This document shows positions 21,294 through 30,977 of a DNA stretch of 64,000 bases, piece after piece (position 1 is the stretch's first letter; each line of letters begins with the position of its first letter). The stretch spans positions 17,150,471 to 17,214,470 of the forward strand of contig NC_064037.1 of NCBI RefSeq assembly GCF_932526225.1, in the 5' to 3' direction. The translations under genes and the position numbers were made by a program. The notes beneath the pieces are model-generated. The model did no database searches. It was not told the origin of the DNA and saw nothing but the letters and a program-made list of their open reading frames with translations. This DNA is from Nematostella vectensis. Taxonomy: Eukaryota > Cnidaria > Anthozoa > Actiniaria > Edwardsiidae.

Positions 21294-21470
21294 GTTCCTA
21301 TTAGCAATGCCACTCTTGAACGAATCTTCTCAGCTATGAATCGTGTCCACAATGACTGGAGAAATTGTTTAGGAGAGAGGAGAGTTGAAAATCTGCTCAG
21401 AATCACCGAGGAGGGAAGTGCAATACATCAATTTGACCCAAAGCCAGCCCTTTCAAGATGGTGTAATTAG
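21294..21470 (+). pseudogene. hAT transposase C-terminal dimerisation domain
   Basis: The frame reads VPISNATLERIFSAMNRVHN, then RNCLGERRVENLLRI and ends FDPKPALSRWCN before the TAG at 21468-21470. This is the conserved hAT C-terminal dimerisation block (normally V-x-x-SNA-x-x-ERxFS). It belongs to the hAT whose N-terminal part lies at 13490-14365 and whose middle is inverted. Frame and strand agree with the N-terminal part. Confidence 0.8.
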
Positions 21471-21883
21471 TGTGCCACCCAGAAAAGACCTTCTGTAGAG
21501 CCAAGTGGACCACGAAAAGAACCAACAACTGGATCAAAAAGGATCCTACCTTAATCAGATGTTGTCGAAACTGCAAAAAGACTAGTATTGACAGAAGACG
21601 ACGATGAAGCATGAACTCAGTCTTTTTTTAATCTCAGTCTTTTTTTTGGGTTGTTTCAGGGACTTGCCATTAGATACCTTGCTTTAGTAAAGCTTCTCTT
21701 AGATACATGTTAAAATTATGTTGTCAAACGAAATTGAATGTTTTGAAAAGTTGAAATTACAAATACAAGAGTTTAAATTTAATGCTCACATCTACAGTAA
21801 AAAAATGTGGCAGGTCAAAATATTTTTTGGCAGTTCAAAATTTGCTATGACATGCCAAAAAATTTTTTTCTATTTCGAGCCCT

Positions 21884-22060
21884 GAATCTTGCTCTACTAA
21901 GGTGCGCTCTCAAGGAATAAGCTATTCTCACACAAGGGAACTTATCAAGGAGGCGTTCACTGGGATTACAGACGTGTCGAAGATCAGTCTCCAAAACCTT
22001 AGATCTGGTGGAGCTACAGCCACAGCCAATAACAGGATTCCTGTTAAAGATTATCTAGAC
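21884..22060 (+). pseudogene. Tyrosine recombinase, C-terminal part (split by hAT)
   Basis: Immediately after the hAT right end the frame reads KVRSQGISYSHTRELIKEAF and then SLQNLRSGGATATANN, the box II motif of DIRS/Ngaro-type tyrosine recombinases. It completes the recombinase interrupted at 12944. In box II the usual His two residues before the Leu-Arg pair is Gln here, and the segment with the nucleophilic Tyr is not recognisable, so the enzyme was dead or is decayed. Confidence 0.75.
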
Positions 22061-22378
22061 TAGACTAGATTATCTATTTTCAGAAACTTTAATTTGCCTT
22101 GCCCAGCTAGCATGAGGTGCGGTCATTAGGGCTGGGGTTTTCCCCGTATTTTCAATGTGTATAAGTGCTACGAGCACTTAGGGGTTTTTAACCCTTTGGA
22201 AATTTTGCATGCCCTCTTTTTAGATATTATCTAGACAAGGTATCAGTATTTAATATCTAATACACTCACTCACCCAGAATTTTTGTAAATACAACTGCGG
22301 TTCTCAGCCGAGCACACCACAAACAATATATAGGTGTGCTTATTGTTTTGTTAGCACGACCGGGGGATGATAATAAAT
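22061..22378. other. Spacer after recombinase relic
   Basis: No gene is seen. A short inverted repeat (GAGCACACC near 22312 and GGTGTGCT near 22333) and a duplicated ATTATCTAGAC word are present. The remaining 3' end of the tyrosine-recombinase element may lie here. Confidence 0.3.
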
Positions 22379-22990
22379 TTAGGAGAGAGCAGATGAATTT
22401 AGGCCTTCAGGAAATGTGAGCAATGATGAGGCTATTGTGAAGTTTAAGGGACAACTAGGATTCTGACAGTACATTCCAATGGAGCCTATCAAGGGAGGGA
22501 TAACGGTTTGGGTCCTTGCGGACTCGGAGATGGCGTTGTGTGTGAGTTTTGACGGGAAAGCAAGATAGCGGCACTGTCGAACAAGGTTTGGGCTAAAATG
22601 TATGGACCGAACATAACGGGAAAATGCTTCGAAAACGTTATCATACTCTCTGTGATAACTGAAAAGACTTTCCAGCCGCTTTGAAAGACAAGGCCACAAT
22701 GTAGAAACTGAATCGGTTTTACGAAAGAAAGTAGTTGACATAGCATGTAAGAAAAAGAAAGTAGTAAACTTCTTGGATATCCAATGCCAAGCTATAGGAG
22801 TTAAAACTGTCCACCATTAGCAGAAAGATGGAGATATCAACATTTCTTTCCTCCCCATTGTTCGTCTAAACAACAAGCACATGGCTGGCGTGGACAAGGC
22901 CGACCAGCTTCGCCAGTACTATAGCATCTCTTGTCATGCAATGCAGTGGTGGAGGTACCTCCTATTGTTTGGAGTTGACATAGTATAATA
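22379..22990 (+). pseudogene. piggyBac-like transposase fragment
   Basis: On the + strand the segment NDEAIVKFKGQLGF, a stop, then QYIPMEPIKGGITVWVLADS matches the first catalytic-Asp block of DDE_Tnp_1_7 (piggyBac/PGBD). Downstream FLPIVRLNNKHMAGVDKADQ, then LRQYYSI and WWRYLLLFGVDI match the C-terminal catalytic-Asp block. Several stops and frameshifts separate them. Neither terminus is recognised. Functional piggyBac enzymes cut at TTAA, and TTAA-flanked short elements occur at 6.0 kb and 23.3 kb in this window. Confidence 0.75.
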
Positions 22991-23347
22991 GTAAATGCTA
23001 TTTATCTACAGTTCCGAATCGAACTTGAAACTTCAGATTAAGAATAGGGTGGTACTTAAAGCAAGAAAACTGTTGATTGCCTATACGATGAAATATCTGA
23101 AGATATTGTATCAAAAGTGTGAACTATGAACACTCTCAAATCTCTTCCAAATCGTCAATTATTCAAAGTTGTCATTCTTTTGAAGAGTGTAAGAAAGCCA
23201 TCTCCAAATACACCATTACAAATTTTCTCAATATGTCGTAGTTGTGTGTAGTTGTCTCATTTATTATGTTATATTTATTATCAGGCAAAGTTAATAAAAT
23301 TAAAATTACATGGAAAAAAACCGATGTAAGAAAAACGATGTTATACA
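22991..23347. other. Unassigned sequence downstream of piggyBac relic
   Basis: This is AT-rich sequence with no recognisable frame. Near its right end it contains AAACGATGTTATACA, a word that recurs on the other side of the neighbouring TTAA element (about 24366). Confidence 0.3.
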
Positions 23348-23351
23348 TTAA

Positions 23352-24351
23352 CCCATTGACCCCTGGCTTTTTTTTAGCTGAATTTACAAAAAACAGACTG
23401 AAAACAGATACCTCCCCCCCTATTCTGAGTTTTATACAGCCCGTCAAAGTCAAACACAGCTGCACCTAGTCAGCGGTATCCAAGCTTTCCAACAGTGCTT
23501 TGCAGTCCCCACTTTTAATCCCTCCTCGTTGTGCTGAAGCCAGCACAAGTTGATGGTTGCTTGTATTTTTCATCGAAAATACAGCTATGAGCATATTAGG
23601 AGAGTGTCTCAGGATATCATGAAGTCTTTTGGGGCATAATTGAGTGCTTTGCTTATGGATATTTGCAAGCAAAGGTGGATTCATGATGATTTTTTCTTGT
23701 TTGGCTTTGCCTGGATGAGAAAATAATTTTCTAATGAATCACCACAGCTCTCCCAAATGCTGTCTTTTCCGAAACCAAATTGATTGCAAAATTGTTTACA
23801 CTGCTATTCTGGGTCTGTATGACCTGGAATTGATTTGTTTGGCTTTGGGGTGAAAAGACTTATAAAAAACCATCTGACTTTGGGGAGAGGAGTGTTGACT
23901 GGCCCTCCCCTCGTGAATTTTCCCCTGGATCTCCCAGAATGCTTTGCAATACGTAAAGACATCTTCGTGGTTGTACAATCCTTCAAGGAGTGGACATTGT
24001 GTTTTGAGGCCATGGAAATGTACCTGGAGGATCAGAATAAAGGTATCTATTTGTGTCTTGAGCTGTGTTTGCTGATCTCTCTCCCTTGTGTGGTATTTTG
24101 AGCGTTTTATTGAGAGGGTTGATTCTGCTTTTCTCTCCTTGTTCGATTTGAGATTTGTCAAAGAACCTGTGCTATTATTTGGCTTAAGAGTAGATGCCAA
24201 CACCTTGGTTGGATACATATCTACAAGACCATTTATCCCTTAGACTGATGCCTGAGTATCTTCATCTTGTTGTGTTTATTTTGCATTTATGAATTTTTTG
24301 GGTTGTGGGTACTTCCCAAAGCCGATACAGGCCGGTTGAGGGGTCAATGTG
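23352..24351. mobile_element. TTAA-flanked non-autonomous piggyBac-like element, 1.0 kb
   Basis: The termini are inverted: left TTAA-CCCATTGACCCCT and right AGGGGTCAATGTG-TTAA, with TTAA at 23348-23351 and 24352-24355. The CCCnTTGACCCC-type terminus and TTAA duplication are those of piggyBac-family elements. The interior has only short frames without domain similarity (for example 23796-24218 on the - strand), so it would depend on a transposase made elsewhere. Confidence 0.65.
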
Positions 24352-24355
24352 TTAA

Positions 24356-24924
24356 ACAAAGAGAAACGATGTTATACCTATCAACATTACATTAGAACCC
24401 AGCAACGATCTTTCGGCCGAAACACGAGCAGCCCAAGGTGGAAGGATCGCCAGCAAGGCAAGTCCACAGGAAAACAACCAAGGTCCGGCGTTTAACGACA
24501 ACACACCTTAGGAAGACTACTTTTTTTACTTACCTACCTACGCAGAACCCATTGTTCTCTCAGTATGATAAAAAGTGGAAATCAATAAGTAAATGCGGCG
24601 ATCCCACTGTAGGTGAGAAACAAAATCGCTTGAAAATTAAATAGCAAAAGGTATTCCAAATGGAGATTATCTTAAATTTCCTCATGTGTTGTGTAAGAAA
24701 ATAAGCCCAAAAACTCAACAGGAAAACAAAATTATAATTTATGCTTTCTTCGCGATTTTTCTTGTTAAAGCATAAGACAATGCTGATATGTAGTTGTTCC
24801 AAACACACGTTTCATTTAAAAAAGTAAGAATACACTACAAGTAGAAAACAAAAATTATTATAATTTATGCTGTAAGTATCAACGGAACACCAATAAAGAA
24901 TGCCCAGCACACTAGATTGCTGGG
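24356..24924. other. AT-rich sequence, nothing recognised
   Basis: No supported coding sequence or RNA gene is visible. It begins with the repeated word AAACGATGTTATAC also found left of the TTAA element. Confidence 0.35.
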
Positions 24925-25235
24925 AATCCACAGTCAAGAGACTTGATTTGTTGAGAAGAACAAATTCCTTAATCCCGCTGCAAGGATGGCCTTCTACAAC
25001 GCTGTCATCCAGGTATTTATGTTGTTTATGATGCCTGCATCTGGGGTGACTCCTCCGTTTCTCATGGCAATGCCATGCTCTGCCTCATGCAGCCGCGAGA
25101 ATTATTTTGAATGCAAAGTGGGACACTCCTGCAAAGGATCTATTTGAAAAGCTTAAAAGAAAGGGTCACCAGGAGAAAGTTAAGATCGTCTATAAAGCAG
25201 TTAATCGTCTGACACCCAAATATATATCATAAAAA
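24925..25235 (+). pseudogene. LINE ORF2 C-terminal fragment
   Basis: Pieces in two frames match the end of a CR1/Rex-type reverse transcriptase protein: a Tyr/Asn-rich segment near 24990 and then ARIILNAKWDTPAKDLFEKL followed by VKIVYKAVNRLTPKYIS. There is no RT core. The fragment is on the + strand and stops near 25230. Confidence 0.65.
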
Positions 25236-27899
25236 TTTACCTCAACAAAAAATCGTTTGGCAAAAGATTTTCGCCTCAGTGCTATGGAACAATCCACCAT
25301 ATGACATAAAATACTCTAAATCTACTGCTACATGCAGACTTCAGTCATAAAGTCTCACTAGTTAGTCATTATTCATGTAACTTTAATTTAATTTCATTGC
25401 ACTAATCCACTAATTTGATGAGAGACAATTGTATTTTGCCTTTTGATATACAGTGTTAGCCTCATTACGAAATATTTATTATTATTACCATTATTCTTTT
25501 ATATTGATTTTACCCAATAGCTATGTAATACAATGTATATAGGCATTATTATTTTTCTGTTAACTAAAGCCCTTTATATGGCTATGTAGGTTCAGTACTT
25601 AAGTTATTCCATTGTATATTGATTTCTTTTATGTACATAGAAGGCACATAGAAAGCAGTCTTATATTATTATGCTGATATTAAGACTCAAGGGGCAAGAT
25701 AAAACAACAAGAACCCCTAAACTTGCCCAAGAAAAGTGGTGCAAGCGATAAAGCAGGATAAGAGGAATATCCCAAAAGTTGGAAAATTCCAGCAATCTCC
25801 TTCAAAACTATTCCCCAAAAGTCTTGGCACACAAAAAGAATAAAAGGAATAAAAGAACAAAGGTAACAAGGACCAAACAGGGTGCGTACAATTTTCCACA
25901 AATAAAATTCAAGGACTTCTTCAAGGACTTTTTGTGGAAATTCAAGGGGTAGCATAACAAAGAAATAATAGAGACAATGTAGGGCCTTCCAAGATTTTAC
26001 CAAAGCCTTTTTCAATTGTACTTTTTCTTTTTTCGAATTTCCTTAGCAAAGATTTGCAGTGCATTTGACTTAGTGAGGAGGACTAATTGTGCCCTTTCTA
26101 CAGTTTCTTCTTGGCATTTTCGCTTACGGCATCCAAAAATCTTCTCCTGGCCCTTCTCTAGTCTTCATGATATTGGGTGTATTGTCTTCTCCCTTGACTT
26201 GCGGCATCTAGCAGCACCTTACTATATCTAGTTTAGCAAGCCACCAATAGCTGTCATGATTGTGAACAACTTTTTCAGCTTCTTTATTCAGGTTTCTAAC
26301 CATGAACTTCAACAGCATCTTAACAAGTTCACAGTTTTCAAAAAACAATTCTTCCAGACTAAGTGCTGTGAGAACACACTCAGCCCGTCTAGCTTGTAGG
26401 GGAAGGCGAATGGTCAATCTGAGAAATAGTCCAGAGTGGGCGAGAGGGCCGTTTTGAAAATCAGAGAAAACGAGATCTTGCTTTTCTAAAGATCTGAGAA
26501 CAAGAAGTCAAAATGCTAGAATCCGAGAATTCAAAAATATCTAGCGACCATTTGGCACCTCTCTTGCAGTTATCCATGAATATCCTACTCTGAGCTTGCT
26601 CAAAATTCTCCACAAACCAGCACCAGGAGATCACAGGAGTTTTATTAAGTTTCAAAGTAGTCGGTGGAGATTGATAAGTGGGGGGTAGAAGTTATTTATT
26701 GGTTCAAATAAAACTTAAATAAGCTTTCTAAAAAAAGGAGGCGGCGCTCGGTGGAAAATAACTGGCAGTTCTGCTGGCTGCAGGGGCCTAATGAATCCCC
26801 TGCTTGTAGCCCACCCATGTCATCAGCAAAAGCTTGAACTTGGCGAAAAAAACAATTCCTTTTACTACAATCTGCGTACAATCTATGCAAATCCTGTCTG
26901 TTGATGGGTTATACATTCTTTATCTTGTAAATCTTTACAATGTTACGCCTTACAATGTTACGCTTGGTGTCTTCGTTTCGTTCTCAATTCCTGTTTTTTT
27001 TCAAGCTTTTCGTTAATGCTTAAAATATAAGAAATATTGATTATGTTGTCAGTGAGCTGTTATTCATCCGAGTACACTATTTTTTTATAAGAACGTCCAT
27101 TCTGAGATTTCACCCAATTTTAAGAACATGATAACAACATACCAAGGCTCAGATGTGTGCAGATGCGTTCTAAAATGTAAAATCAATTTGTGCTCATATT
27201 AATAACATTGTTATTGCTATTGATCATTAGTGTAATTCTCTTCCTAATAATTCATTGGGTATTATATTCATACAGTATATTCACTAAAATTTAAAAACAT
27301 AGTTAAGAACATATTATTCAGCCTTGAAATGTCCCAAAAATAAGAACAGCCACAAATTTCCTGTGGGTCTGTTGGTTGCCAAATCGACTGAAGGGTCAGT
27401 TTAAGAAATCAAACCCAATCCGTACAGCAAGGAAGAAATTTCAAAGTTTCCAAGGGCTGCCAGGTCAGTTGATGTCAGAATTTCTGAGGGGTGAAAATGT
27501 AACTTTTTCTCCTCAATGGTGAGTTTGTGGATAAAAAATGAAATGGCCCTAAGACTAGGCATGATACAGGCCATGCATGTATTGTGTCATGAAATTTATT
27601 ATTTTAACTCTTAAGAAAGTGGTCAATTTTAGTTTCTCGTTTATATTGTACTGAATTTTGTTTGAGAGTTTTTTACACAGACAACTGTCTGTGAACATGA
27701 AATCAATCTGCAGAAGTGTAATGTAAGAATCAAGCATTCAAAAACAGTATTCCACTCAACAACCTCATGGATTCAACCTCATGAATAACAATCAAAGGAC
27801 ATGGGAAAGTAAATTTTGGCTTTTAATGTAAATGCGGATACCAATACAAACGACCACAATACAAACGACCACAAAACAGGTGACCAGTGACACAGACAA
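25236..27899. other. Long intergenic stretch without a recognised gene
   Basis: Only short frames without domain similarity occur. Near 25878 the sequence CAGGGTGCGTACAATTTTCC, followed by repeats of TTCAAGGACTT, looks like one end of a hAT-type element, but I could not find its partner. A GC-richer 120-bp patch lies at about 26730-26850. The rest is AT-rich. Confidence 0.35.
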
Positions 27900-28290
27900 A
27901 ATGAGTTTTGACTTTGGCAAAGCGTCAAGCGCCAAAGAGGGCGAAGTCTATACTTACATCGTTAAGTCCATCGACTTCTCTATGAGCCAGTTCTTGAACA
28001 AATCCATCCTTTTGCGTGTAAATTCCTTTTTCTGTGGTACAGGAAAGACTTTTAGATCGCTTGAGTCAAAACCCGTTAAGAAGGGCAAAGCGTCAAAGAA
28101 CAAAGTCGCGTTTGAGAGAAGTTTATACTCACGTCTTTAGGTTCTAAGAAGTTAAGCTCATCGACCTCTCTACCATTCTTTAACAGTTCCGTCTTTCAGC
28201 GTGTTGATCACTTTTCTAGTTAAAAACTTTTTTTTTTCTGTGGGGCGAGAAAGATTTTCTAAATCGTTTCTAATTCACGTTTCTCAACGA
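27900..28290. repeat. Two diverged tandem copies of a unit of about 190 bp
   Basis: The unit GCAAAGCGTCAA...AAGTYTATACTYAC...TTAAGYYCATCGAC-TCTCT...TTTTTCTGTGG occurs at about 27915-28060 and again at 28085-28250. Read on the - strand, each copy has a consensus-like splice donor (GTAAGTATA and GTGAGTATA) after a short open segment, so it may be a duplicated exon-intron junction of an unknown gene. Confidence 0.45.
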
Positions 28291-28733
28291 GCTTCAAAAC
28301 CCTCACAGAAATGGCGGGATGCTTCAAAGTCGGTACCAGTCTTTTTGCCGTTTTTCTTGGTAACGAGGCTGATTGTGGAGCACAGCCTACCCGAAAATTA
28401 CCGATAAAGAAGCACTGATGGTCCAGTCAATCTGTGGTTTCAGGTGGAACTAATTGCAATAGAATTTCTCTCAACGGATTTTAAACAAGTGACTTGTTAA
28501 CATACTTAAATTCCCAAAAAATCTCTTTTTACATTTCGGAGCAAAACCACAGAGGATACCCGCGTCGCTTAAACGGAAAAAATAGTAAAATTACAAGTCA
28601 CAATTAGTACATTGTAAAAGACCATTGGTCAAAGTTGATTAAAGACCTTATCGACATAATGCAAATTGTGCATGTTTCATTTCTATTTCAAATTTTTTTT
28701 CTTTACCAATATATTTGTGCATTCTAGGCGTCA
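28291..28733. other. AT-rich sequence, nothing recognised
   Basis: No supported frame is visible. A pyrimidine-rich tract ending near 28727 precedes the LINE fragment at 28734. Confidence 0.3.
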
Positions 28734-29600
28734 GTGACTGAAATTTGTATAGAAAACAAACTTACATGTGACAGCAACTCAGTAGCTAGGGTTGTTATAG
28801 AAAGCTTGGCCTCTCGTCACCTCACAGTGACTTCCGGGGTCTCTCAAGAAAGCCTAGTAGGCCCCCTTCTATTTACGACCATCAACGATCTACCATACGC
28901 CAGAGACAAAGGCACTAATACCGCTATATACGCAGACGACACAAAGCTATACCGAACAATCTCTTCGATGAAGGACTGTGAAGCTCTCCAGGATGACCTG
29001 ATAAGTCTAAACAAGTGAAGCGACGAAACAGATTTCAACTTCGACGCTACCAAGTCTTGACAGTCTCACGAAAGAAATCGCCCACAATTGTTGGCGCCAC
29101 AAGTCTTCAGCGCATCAACAGTGCAAAAGATCTTGGAGTGACATGACGGAAAAAGCTGGAAAACGCGCAATCCCAGATAGAGAGAGAAGACACAATTTCT
29201 TCAGTGGCTATAGGTTCCTTGTATTACGGACTGGTCTTAAAACAAAAATAAGGTGAGGCCGAAGTGCACAGAACCAGATTTCGGCTTTTTAAGATAATTT
29301 TTCCTTGATCATCATTGCCCTGTGTATCAGCGCAGGGACGAAAAGCTCAAATTATGGACTACAGGGTCAGGCGTAATCTGTACTTGTCAAGTCGCAGCTA
29401 TGTTTCGTCACTAAAGTCTGGTCCCCCGGCAGAGTAAACCTTAAAGTCCAGCCACCCGCTGGATTCTAAGATCCAAGATCGGGGACTTGAGCTATATAGA
29501 GCGACTTCTAAAACTCGATCTACTTCCGTTGGTATACGACCAAGAGGTAAAAGACGTCATAAGGGGCTCGTTATATGACCAACGTTTTCTCTACTACGCT
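28734..29600 (+). pseudogene. LINE reverse transcriptase fragment
   Basis: The RT core is visible as VTSGVSQESLVGPLLF, then INDLPYA and the catalytic YADDTKLY box (about 28926-28950), in an open frame to the TGA at 29016-29018. After frameshifts, LSYIERLLKLDLLPLVYDQE (29487 on) matches the thumb region. Endonuclease and 3' end are missing. It differs from the 6.7-kb LINE and is more decayed. Confidence 0.7.
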
Positions 29601-30017
29601 GCCACTACGTGGCATTCTGGCATCATACTTTTTTTAATTGAAGGAAAGCCTACATTATCCCAGAACTAGCGTCTTTTCAGTGTAGTTGCCGTAGCGGGAA
29701 ATAAGAACGAGGCTTTTTCACCAAGCACCCGTCGTAGTAGTGTAATTGGCGTAGTAGGAAATAAAACAAGTTTTTTTCACCAAGCAGCCGTGTTATCAAC
29801 GACCGATACAAAAACTTGATGTCTTAACACACCCGAGATTCGAGACCCAACACCCAAAACTCGTAAACAGTCCCCGCACCTAGCACTAAGATAGAGCAGA
29901 CAAAGCGGGTTCTGCAAGGTTTCACCTTGTCTTTCGAGATCGGTGTGAGACCCACTAGCGCAACTACAAAGCACGAGTAAGGCCACCGCCTATCATATCG
30001 CAAACCTACTAACATCT
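29601..30017. repeat. Short tandem duplication ahead of the Polinton fossil
   Basis: A unit of about 58 bp (AGTGTAGTTGCCGTAGCGGG...CACCAAGC-CCCGT) occurs twice at 29678-29792 with small differences. The rest of the interval is without a recognised gene; it could be the decayed left part of the Polinton element. Confidence 0.45.
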
Positions 30018-30977
30018 ATGAAGGGCCTCAAATTCGCTCTTGCATTGAAAATCACATTCTATAAAACGGTCGGTGATGACACAGTGTTTGAGAATTTAAC
30101 AGCACAGCCCAAACGATCGTCAAGCATACTGAGATTAATGAGGCATTGCGAAACTATTAACAACAAAAGCACTACAACCGAATTGAAAAGCAGAATAAGA
30201 TCAACAAATATACCCAACGTATTCAGTCATGGGAATAAGCAAATATACCCAATATACGTCTCAAGGGAGAAATTCGAAGACCATATAGAGCTACTGCTAA
30301 TCACTGAGTGTAATAACAAGCACTGTGTGCTGATTAAACACCTCAACAAGCTTATGTACAATCAAACCAAGCACAAGGAGAGGAAGCATTTCTGTATTAG
30401 CTGCCTCCAGTGCTTCAATTCTGTAGGAGTACTAGCCAACCACATTGAGAATGGCCTCCAGATCAATGGGACACAGGCGGTCAAGATGCCAATTAAGGAA
30501 CATAGTACACTAAAATTCACAAATCACCACAAGCAGCAACCACTACCACTCGTCATCTACGCCGATCTTGATGCTATAATGGAAAAGATCCAGGGGTGCC
30601 AACAAAATAATGATTCATCCTACACACAAGCCTATCAAAAATACACGATACGGCTATCACGTGGTCTGTTGCTATAATGACAAGTACACAAAACCAACAC
30701 AGATCTATAGAGGTGAAAAGGCTGTTTATAAATTCATGGAGAAAATGCTAGAAGAAGTCAAGTATTGTAAGTGTGTTATGCGAAAGCACTTCGATAAAGA
30801 CCTAGTGATGAGTAAGAAGGACGACAAACAGTTTCGAGAGGCCACAAAATGCCACATCTGCGATCGGGAATACACTAAGAAAGATATTTGAGTTCGAGAT
30901 CATTACCACATTACTGGCAAATTCAGACGCTCCGCTCATCAAAATTGCAATCTGAAGCTTAGAGTGAACCCAGAAAA
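30018..30977 (+). pseudogene. Polinton/Maverick family-B DNA polymerase, N-terminal part
   Basis: The ATG at 30018 opens a frame of about 200 codons, followed by a shifted frame. Recognisable features of protein-primed Polinton PolB are the Cys/His finger-like region (HFCISCLQCFNSVGVLANHI), the exonuclease-start LPLVIYADLDAIME, a second Cys-rich block (CHICDREY) and RDHYHITGKFR. A frameshift occurs near 30640, and a TGA occurs near 30890 after CHICDREYTKKDI. Similarity stops at 30977 where a LINE tail starts; the C-terminal part resumes at 33536. Orientation is the same in both. The gene is a disabled fossil of an integrated DNA virus/transposon of the Polinton class. Confidence 0.8.

Larger units (their letters stand above)
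12945..21883. mobile_element. hAT transposon (rearranged, nested host of another element)
   Basis: The ends are the inverted repeats AGGGCTCGAAATAG (12945) and CTATTTCGAGCCCT (21883), a characteristic hAT terminus. Subterminal TGGCAGGCCA-like repeats lie on the left (12960-13045) and weaker ones on the right (21805-21865). The flanks end and begin with similar ..ATCTT sequences, a poor match to an 8-bp duplication. Coding parts are a BED-type plus N-terminal segment (+), an inverted middle segment (-) and a C-terminal dimerisation segment (+). The element interrupts a tyrosine recombinase gene and carries an ISL2EU transposon inside. Confidence 0.8.

Noticed and set aside
25680-26231. Hydrophobic - strand ORF and neighbouring + strand ORF
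   Set aside because: No domain, low complexity and no splice context. The area looks like the remnant of a hAT-type repeat end rather than a membrane protein gene.
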